Source of the DNA: Planctomycetota bacterium
GTDB lineage: Bacteria > Planctomycetota > Phycisphaerae > UBA1845
Reading direction: 5' to 3'
DNA: 5,666 nt
Assembly: GCA_022566435.1 (NCBI GenBank)
Contig: JADFIX010000325.1
Location: 1-5,666, forward strand
In this document: positions 1-3,732 of the stretch, in pieces
Layout: each line of letters begins with the position of its first letter
How positions within the stretch are numbered: position 1 is the first letter of the stretch
The notes under the pieces: generated by a model
Database searches by the model: none
What the model was told of the DNA's origin: nothing
What the model saw: only the letters and a program-made list of their open reading frames with translations
Program-made: the position numbers and the translations under genes

Positions 1-1
1 T

Positions 2-1045
2 GTTTTTTTACCCTCGCGCACGCCTATCTTTGCACAGAGTGCGAAGGTATTTATTGCGCCTGCGAGCGGCGCGTTTACCACCGGGGAAACGTTTACGGTC
101 ATAACAAGAGTTAATACAGGAGGCGTATCAATTAACGCGGTACAAGGGCAGCTGGTGTATGATCCAAATAAAATCGAAGTGGTTAGTATAAGCAAAGCAG
201 GCGCTATCTTTTCTTTATGGACGCAGGACCCTTCTTTTTCGAATGCTGTGGGGAGTGTAACGTTTGGCGGCGGGCTGCCCGATCCGGGCTACACCGGCAC
301 GGTCACCGGAACCGACTTTTTCTTCGATCCGAATATCAACGCGGACATGCCGCCGCGTGATCTACAGCACTTGATCGCTTTGTACGACGGTGAAATCCGC
401 TGGACCGATTACTACGTCGGTCGGATCATCGATGACCTGGCGCGAAGCGGGTTACTCGAACAAACGGTGGTGGTGATCACTTCCGACCACGGAACGGAGT
501 TTTTCGAACACGGGTTCAAGGCCCACCGCATGACCCTGTTCGACGAAGTCATCCGAATCCCATTGCTCATCCGTTACCCGCCTCTCATACCGAAAGGCGT
601 TCGCATCCGCGCCCAGACGCGCATCATCGACCTTGCCCCGACCTTGCTCGAGCTGGCCGGTCTACCTCCGGCCACCGAGTTCATGGGACACAGCCTGGTG
701 TCCGTGGCACGAAAAAAGACGGTGGACTTCGACAATCTCGGCATCAGCGAACTCTTTTCCGTCGGTCGCGCTATGCGGTCCATCAGAACGCGTGAGTGGA
801 AGCTCACGGACGATATGGTTCAGAAACAGCGATACTACATCGATCTGATCGTTGATCCTGACGAGCATTATCCTCGACCGGCCCACGCCACAGAGTATGG
901 GCAAAAGCTTTTGGATCGTTACAAAACAGTCAACCATACTCTTGACGTCTGGCGATCGCGCGTGTTCTCGGATCCCGATCAGCCCGACCTGCCCGAAGAA
1001 GTATTAAAACAACTCGAGAGTCTGGGGTACATCGAAAGAGATTAG
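2..1045 (+). CDS. 5'-truncated cohesin-domain / sulfatase C-terminal hybrid reading frame (probable chimera)
   Basis: The frame is open from the window edge to the TAG at 1043-1045; its true start is outside. A GTG at 155 lies inside a domain and is not a credible start. Bases ~29-43 (FAQSA) look like a signal-peptide cleavage site. From ~44 to ~300 the protein resembles a cohesin-type beta-sandwich (TGETFTV, INAVQGQLVYDP, IEVVSISKAG, FSLWTQDPSFSN, GGLPDPGYTG), as found on secreted proteins of uncultured bacteria. From ~311 it is the C-terminal half of a formylglycine-dependent sulfatase: LIALYDGEIRWTD, the metal-binding SDHG at 482-493, FEHG with a downstream Lys/His (FKAHRMTLFDE), RIPLLIRYP, IIDLAPTLLELAG, and a typical LESLGYIE end. 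The N-terminal half with the C-x-P-S/A-R catalytic motif is absent, so the product as written cannot be an active sulfatase. The family hydrolyses sulfate esters, usually in the periplasm or outside the cell. The sulfatase call is strong; the integrity of the fusion is doubtful. Confidence 0.8.
   Translation, partial: VFLPSRTPIFAQSAKVFIAPASGAFTTGETFTVITRVNTGGVSINAVQGQLVYDPNKIEVVSISKAGAIFSLWTQDPSFSNAVGSVTFGGGLPDPGYTGTVTGTDFFFDPNINADMPPRDLQHLIALYDGEIRWTDYYVGRIIDDLARSGLLEQTVVVITSDHGTEFFEHGFKAHRMTLFDEVIRIPLLIRYPPLIPKGVRIRAQTRIIDLAPTLLELAGLPPATEFMGHSLVSVARKKTVDFDNLGISELFSVGRAMRSIRTREWKLTDDMVQKQRYYIDLIVDPDEHYPRPAHATEYGQKLLDRYKTVNHTLDVWRSRVFSDPDQPDLPEEVLKQLESLGYIERD
278..310. other. Putative chimeric join between cohesin and sulfatase sequence
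   Basis: Sequence similarity switches from cohesin-like to sulfatase-like within these bases, with no frame change. Hand-counted GC is about 47% for 1-240 and about 55% for 301-540. The hexamer CACCGG occurs at both 292-297 and 304-309. Cohesin domains of this type carry a G-G-L-P-x-P-G-Y-T-G stretch, and related sulfatases carry a D-P-x-Y-x-G-x-V-x-G stretch before the LIALYDGE helix. A shared short word could therefore have joined two unrelated genomes during assembly. The exact breakpoint cannot be fixed from sequence alone. Confidence 0.5.
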
Positions 1046-1072
1046 TCCCCACCTCAGTCGCTTCGTCGCTCC

Positions 1073-1116
1073 GTACCCGAAGGATGGGGCACCCGGTTTT
1101 CCCCTTCGTCGCTTCC
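1073..1116. repeat. Degenerate direct repeat, copy 1
   Basis: This copy begins GTACCCGAAGGATGGGGCAC and ends CCTTCGTCGCTTCC. It matches 1169-1210 with a few substitutions and a 2-base length difference. In reverse complement it contains GGGTGCCCCATCC, a word I associate with dispersed intergenic repeats in some environmental bacterial genomes (from memory, not searched). Transcription or mobility is not evident. Confidence 0.6.
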
Positions 1117-1168
1117 TCGCTCGGTCGCTCCGTCGCTGCCCACCACAATGTCCCCCCACCCTGCGGAA

Positions 1169-1210
1169 GTACCCTAAGGATGAGGCACCCGCATTCCCTC
1201 CGTCGCTTCC
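1169..1210. repeat. Degenerate direct repeat, copy 2
   Basis: This copy begins GTACCCTAAGGATGAGGCAC and ends CCTCCGTCGCTTCC, 96 bases downstream of copy 1 and in the same orientation. The two copies keep the ACCC-AAGGATG-GGCACCCG core and the GTCGCTTCC end. The intervening 52 bases are not repeated. Confidence 0.6.
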
Positions 1211-1360
1211 CATCAATACCTGCCTCGACTTCGGACACATGCAAGTTCACGTCGCCGGCAGAGCTCCCGGGACAGGATTTCCCGGCGATTCTTCTGGTTC
1301 CTAGAGCGGTCGAATGTCCTTCCATAGTGGTGCACGGAGAAAGGGAAACCTTCAAGTAGC

Positions 1361-1379
1361 GGTCAAATTCGTTTTGACC
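1361..1379. promoter_or_regulatory. Palindromic operator candidate over the reductase -35 box
   Basis: GGTCAAA (1361-1367) and TTTGACC (1373-1379) form a perfect 7-bp inverted repeat around a 5-base centre. The right half-site contains the proposed -35 hexamer TTGACC. A dimeric regulator bound here would sit on the -35 element and could block or recruit RNA polymerase. No regulator gene lies in the window, and I do not assign the site to a family. Confidence 0.45.
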
Positions 1380-1402
1380 ATTGCTAACCGCAGCGCTATT
1401 AT
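1374..1402 (+). promoter_or_regulatory. Sigma70-type promoter upstream of the FNR gene
   Basis: TTGACC at 1374-1379 (5 of 6 matches to TTGACA) is separated by exactly 17 bases from TATTAT at 1397-1402 (5 of 6 matches to TATAAT). Transcription would start near 1409, giving a leader of about 120 bases before the ATG at 1528. The spacing and both hexamers are near consensus, in a region otherwise too GC-rich to offer many such matches by chance. Confidence 0.55.
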
Positions 1403-1455
1403 CAATGCGTCGGCCCGGTGAGGGCAGGGCGATTGCTTAAAGGACAGGCCCATCA

Positions 1456-1483
1456 CGGCGGCGAACGTCGGAAGGCGCCGCCG
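1456..1483 (+). promoter_or_regulatory. GC-rich hairpin in the reductase leader
   Basis: CGGCGGCG (1456-1463) pairs perfectly with CGCCGCCG (1476-1483) across a 12-base loop. It lies inside the predicted leader, about 45 bases before the start codon. No T-run follows, so it is not an intrinsic terminator. It could stabilise the mRNA or affect translation, or it may simply reflect local GC richness. Confidence 0.4.
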
Positions 1484-1527
1484 GACGCGGGAATGGCCGT
1501 GGCGGCTGATAGAAAGGCGGTAGTCCA

Positions 1528-2427
1528 ATGTCGCCGACGCCGAGAGAAGTCACCGTTAACCTCTTCAAGTCAGGTAGTCCACTGATCGGTAAGGTGTTGG
1601 AGAATCGCCGGTTGACGGCGAGCGACCGCCCTCCGGAAAACGATGTGCGGCACATCGTATTGAGCTCGGACGGGTTGTCCTATCTGCCGGGTCAGAGTGT
1701 CGGCGTCGTGCCGGACGGCTACGATGGACGCACCGGCAAACACCAAAACTTGCGACTCTATTCGGTCTCCTCCGAATCCAAAGGCGACCAAAAGGACGGC
1801 AAGACCGTTTCGGTGGTCGTGGTGCGGCACTTTTGGCGCGAACCCGAGGTTCCGGAAGTTCAGGTCGCCGGCGTATGCTCGAGATACCTTTGTGATTGTG
1901 AAGTGGGCGAGAAGGTGAAAATCACCGGGCCGGTAGGTAAACGATTTCTCTTGCCGCTCGATTTCCACTCTCGGGATCTGATTTTCATCGCCACCGGGAC
2001 CGGGATCGCCCCTTATCGAGGCATGCTCACCGAAATGTTCACCCGGAATTACCACGGCAAGGCTTTTCTCTTTTTCGGTGTACGATACGCCGACACGCTT
2101 CTATACGACGATGAATTCCGGTCGTATGTCGACCGCCCCAACTTCCGATACATCACCGCTTTGAGTCGCGAGGCCGAGCAAAACCCGTATCCCGAAGAGA
2201 TTCCCACCGTGGCGAACAAGATGTATGTGCAGGTCCGGCTCTGGGAGCATCGCGTCGAGCTTGGCGAATCGCTGGCGAAGCCCGACACGCTGGTCTTCAT
2301 CTGCGGGCTCAAGGGAATTGAAAAAGGCGTCTTCTCTGTCATCGACCGGATAGGCGAACTCAACGGTGAGACGGACCTGAGCAAACGTTTGAAGGCCGAA
2401 CAACGTATCCTGTTGGAAGTGTATTGA
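1528..2427 (+). CDS. Plant-type ferredoxin/flavodoxin-NADP+ reductase
   Basis: This 299-residue flavoprotein should transfer electrons between NADP(H) and ferredoxin or flavodoxin in the cytoplasm. The N-terminal FAD-binding beta-barrel carries LPGQSVGVVP (53-62), RLYSVSS (76-82, the R-x-Y-S FAD motif) and GVCSRYLCD (115-123, the C-S-x-x-L motif contacting flavin and nicotinamide). The NADP-binding domain carries ATGTGIAPYRG (155-165), ALSRE (211-215) and KMYVQ (231-235), the latter two matching the 2'-phosphate-binding Ser/Tyr region, and FICGLKG (257-263). It ends in EVY, the terminal Tyr that stacks on FAD in plastid-type enzymes. Length is normal for the family. The ATG at 1528 is preceded by AAAGGCGG at 1513-1520, 7 bases away. 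The related reductase domain of BoxA-type proteins was considered, but there is no N-terminal 4Fe-4S domain. The electron partner is not in the window. Symbols petH or fpr would be guesses. Confidence 0.93.
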   Translation: MSPTPREVTVNLFKSGSPLIGKVLENRRLTASDRPPENDVRHIVLSSDGLSYLPGQSVGVVPDGYDGRTGKHQNLRLYSVSSESKGDQKDGKTVSVVVVRHFWREPEVPEVQVAGVCSRYLCDCEVGEKVKITGPVGKRFLLPLDFHSRDLIFIATGTGIAPYRGMLTEMFTRNYHGKAFLFFGVRYADTLLYDDEFRSYVDRPNFRYITALSREAEQNPYPEEIPTVANKMYVQVRLWEHRVELGESLAKPDTLVFICGLKGIEKGVFSVIDRIGELNGETDLSKRLKAEQRILLEVY

Positions 2428-2437
2428 CCGCAACCAG

Positions 2438-2470
2438 CCTCCGGCGGGATCTATTCGAGGAGCATTTTTT
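2438..2470 (+). terminator. Weak candidate terminator after the FNR gene
   Basis: CCTC (2438-2441) can pair with GAGG (2457-2460) over a 15-base loop, followed after four bases by six T residues at 2465-2470. The stem is short, so this could equally be chance. If real, it would separate the reductase from the CBS gene. Confidence 0.2.
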
Positions 2471-2498
2471 CTGCGAAGCCGAGAACGAGGTCACGGAC

Positions 2499-2518
2499 CG
2501 TCGCTCGAACGGGCGACG
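2499..2518 (+). promoter_or_regulatory. Small hairpin upstream of the CBS gene
   Basis: CGTCGCTC (2499-2506) pairs with GGGCGACG (2511-2518) with one G-T pair and a 4-base loop. No T-run follows. It could be a leader structure for the CBS gene; functional evidence is lacking. Confidence 0.25.
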
Positions 2519-2553
2519 ACGCCTCGATGTTCCACGGAACCGAAAGGGCCATC

Positions 2554-2988
2554 ATGTATACCGTGAAACACATTATCGACAAGCGACATGATCCTGTCGC
2601 CACGATCAGTCCCGACGGCACCGTTCTTCAGGCCGCGAAAATCATGAACGAGCGGCACATTGGAGCGATGGTGGTCATGCGGCACGATGAGGTCGTGGGC
2701 ATTTTCACCCAGCGCGACATTCTGAATCGGCTCGTGGCCCCGGAACGCTCGCTCACCGAGACGCGGATCAGGGACGTCATGACCACGCCGGTGGCCTGCT
2801 GTCGGCGGGGAACGGGGGAGACCGAGTGTCGCGCGCTCATGCGGCGCAAGCACATTCGTCATCTCGTCGTGGTGGAAGAGGATCGTCTCGTGGGAGTGAT
2901 CTCCATCGGCGACGTGATCGAAGACCAAAACGACGAGATGGACCATACGATCCATTATCTCAACGAGTATATGTACGGATACCGCTGA
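2554..2988 (+). CDS. Tandem CBS-domain protein
   Basis: This 144-residue protein consists almost entirely of two CBS domains, a Bateman module that typically binds AMP, ATP or other adenosine ligands and acts as an energy-state sensor. CBS1 spans about residues 10-64 and includes ISPDGTVLQAAKIM, HIGAMVVM and VVGIFTQRDIL. A linker with IRDVMTTPV (72-80) leads into CBS2 (about 78-124) with HIRHLVVVEEDRLVGVISIGDVI. The acidic/aromatic tail (DEMDHTIHYLNEYM) is usual for small stand-alone CBS proteins. No enzymatic or transporter domain is attached, so the output partner is unknown. I prefer the ATG at 2554: it starts just before the domain and has AAAGGG at 2543-2548. An in-frame ATG at 2527 would add nine residues (MFHGTERAI) with a poorer ribosome site. 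The gene lies 126 bases after the reductase in the same direction; co-transcription is possible. Confidence 0.88.
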   Translation: MYTVKHIIDKRHDPVATISPDGTVLQAAKIMNERHIGAMVVMRHDEVVGIFTQRDILNRLVAPERSLTETRIRDVMTTPVACCRRGTGETECRALMRRKHIRHLVVVEEDRLVGVISIGDVIEDQNDEMDHTIHYLNEYMYGYR

Positions 2989-3090
2989 CGGACCCGCTGG
3001 TTTCGAACTTGCACGGATTTCCCACGTCGCAAGCTATCGCTACCAAACACCGTGCCATCCTCAACGTTGGCTCGCGATTCAACGGATGAT
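2989..3090. other. Intergenic spacer, nothing recognised
   Basis: This is the first ~100 bases of the 744-base gap between the CBS gene and the NTPase. No gene, terminator or promoter is supported here. Frames crossing it on both strands have no recognisable protein similarity. Confidence 0.5.
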
Positions 3091-3110
3091 CCACATTTCT
3101 CACCACATGG
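3091..3110 (+). repeat. Outer inverted repeat, left arm
   Basis: The core is CATTTCTCACCACA. It is complementary at 18 of 20 positions to 3590-3609. In the reverse reading it encodes PCGEKCG, the same peptide that the right arm gives on the plus strand. Confidence 0.75.
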
Positions 3111-3133
3111 ATAGAAAAAGGCTGCCCTTCGTG

Positions 3134-3165
3134 CGATAAATCCGGTTGTCAAAGCCAATTTATCG
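3134..3165. repeat. AT-rich palindrome inside the element
   Basis: CGATAAAT (3134-3141) and ATTTATCG (3158-3165) form a perfect 8-bp inverted repeat with a 16-base spacer. The AT-rich arms stand out from the GC-rich surroundings. It lies just upstream of a GGAGG (3172-3176) and an ATG at 3185, so it could be an operator or leader stem-loop for a small reading frame. It could also be a structural part of the element. Confidence 0.5.
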
Positions 3166-3278
3166 TTCACGGAGGATCAGCCCTATGAGGACACAGTGTA
3201 ACCAACAATCGTTCGGACTTCACGCCCTCCGACCCGCGGCAACTAGGTCTTGTGGTACAGCCTGGAGCGCGATTGTTG

Positions 3279-3364
3279 TTCGCCCCAACGGGGCAGCGAC
3301 ATGTCAGCACAGGGCAACGCCCTGGGGACCGGAACACAATAGAGTAGGAGCCCTGAAAGGCCGC
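3279..3364 (+). repeat. Inner inverted repeat, left arm (hairpin cluster)
   Basis: It holds GCCCC-AAC-GGGGC (3282-3294), AGGGC-AAC-GCCCT (3311-3323) and a decayed GCCCTGAAAGGCC (3350-3362). The same three modules appear in reverse order and orientation in 3451-3560, with scattered mismatches. Confidence 0.65.
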
Positions 3365-3450
3365 GACAGCCAAGGACTCGACATGCCACAGTCATTGTCG
3401 ATGAATCTCGTTCACCTCTTCAATTCGATGGACGGTACGTTTGGGGTGGA

Positions 3451-3560
3451 TGGTTGTGGCGCCCTTGCAGGGCTTTTTCGTATTGCGCGTCGCAGTCCCA
3501 GGGCGATGCCGGGCGTTGCCCTGGGCTGCCATGTGGTTGCCTCCTTGGGGCGACGCGCCA
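3451..3560 (-). repeat. Inner inverted repeat, right arm (hairpin cluster)
   Basis: Modules are GCCCT-TGC-AGGGC (3461-3473), CCCAGGGC (3497-3504) pairing with GCCCTGGG (3518-3525) over 13 bases, and a decayed GCCTCCTTGGGGC region (3540-3552). It is longer than the left arm because of an extra GATGCCGGGC-like insertion in the middle module. Confidence 0.65.
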
Positions 3561-3589
3561 CCACACGTGTGGCGCAAATCGAGGCTAGC

Positions 3590-3609
3590 CCGTGTGGTGA
3601 GAAATGCGG
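3590..3609 (-). repeat. Outer inverted repeat, right arm
   Basis: The core is TGTGGTGAGAAATG, the complement of the left-arm core. A perfect 12-bp palindrome, CCACACGTGTGG, lies just inside it at 3561-3572. The arm ends about 120 bases before the NTPase start. Confidence 0.75.
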
Positions 3610-3732
3610 GCTACTGGTTCGATCTTTTGGCCCAAGCCGCTAGAATGTTCGGCAATTCGGCGGCGCGCCAAGGATTCCTATTTCAGCGACGTCAGCGTGT
3701 GGCGAGCTCTATCTTGCGTGAAACGGTGTCGC

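Larger units (their letters stand above)
1046..1360. other. Non-coding gap with low-complexity GC-rich sequence
   Basis: I see no convincing gene here. The stretch 1050-1145 is rich in reiterated TCGCT/CGTCGC words, and two imperfect copies of a ~43-base unit occur (listed separately). A 7-bp inverted repeat, TCGCCGG at 1252-1258 and CCGGCGA at 1282-1288, encloses a second small stem, CCGGGA 1267-1272 with TCCCGG 1280-1285. Neither is followed by a T-run, so a terminator is not supported. Reading frames crossing this gap on both strands translate the repeats into low-complexity Arg/Ser/Pro/Gly-rich products and look spurious. Confidence 0.6.
3091..3609. mobile_element. Nested inverted-repeat element, non-coding (MITE/REP-like)
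   Basis: The ends are 20-base arms, 3091-3110 and 3590-3609, complementary at 18 of 20 positions. Nested inside is a second, larger inverted pair (about 3279-3364 and 3451-3560) made of small palindromes. No transposase is encoded within, so if mobile it must be moved in trans. It separates the CBS gene from the NTPase gene. Frames crossing it give peptides such as PCGEKCG and AQGNA that simply translate the repeats. The palindromic words (CAGGGC-AAC-GCCCT, GCCCC-AAC-GGGGC) resemble repeats I recall from many environmental genomes, from memory only. Whether the outer and inner arms are one unit or an insertion within an insertion cannot be settled from one copy. Confidence 0.55.
3185..3643 (+). 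pseudogene. Doubtful small ORF running through the inverted repeats
   Basis: The ATG at 3185 has an excellent ribosome-binding sequence, GGAGG at 3172-3176, 8 bases away. The first ~30 codons (MRTQCNQQSFGLHALRPA...) precede the inner repeat, but the rest is translation of the palindromic element (RPNGAATCQHRATPWGP, PCGEKCG). No family is recognised, and composition is Arg/Gly/Ala-rich as expected from GC-rich repeats. It may be the start of a small gene interrupted by the repeat, or simply chance. I would not treat it as a functional protein. Confidence 0.15.

Noticed and set aside
8..22. L-P-S-R at the left edge, resembling the sulfatase C-x-P-S-R catalytic motif
   Set aside because: There is no Cys or Ser at the key position and no downstream T-G. 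The residues fit a signal-peptide end directly before the cohesin domain, far from where the sulfatase similarity begins.
930..1355. Minus-strand frame of 141 codons across the gap after the sulfatase (and plus-strand 1084-1359)
   Set aside because: Both translate the low-complexity direct repeats, overlap the sulfatase end or each other, and show no recognisable domain or ribosome site.
3146..3174. TTGTCA at 3146-3151 as a -35 box
   Set aside because: No -10-like hexamer occurs at 16-18 bases spacing; the region reads as palindrome spacer instead.
3392..3577. Minus-strand frame with PQGGNHMAAQGNARHRPG
   Set aside because: It is the translation of the inner palindromic repeat. Such peptides recur wherever this kind of repeat occurs and are not real proteins.
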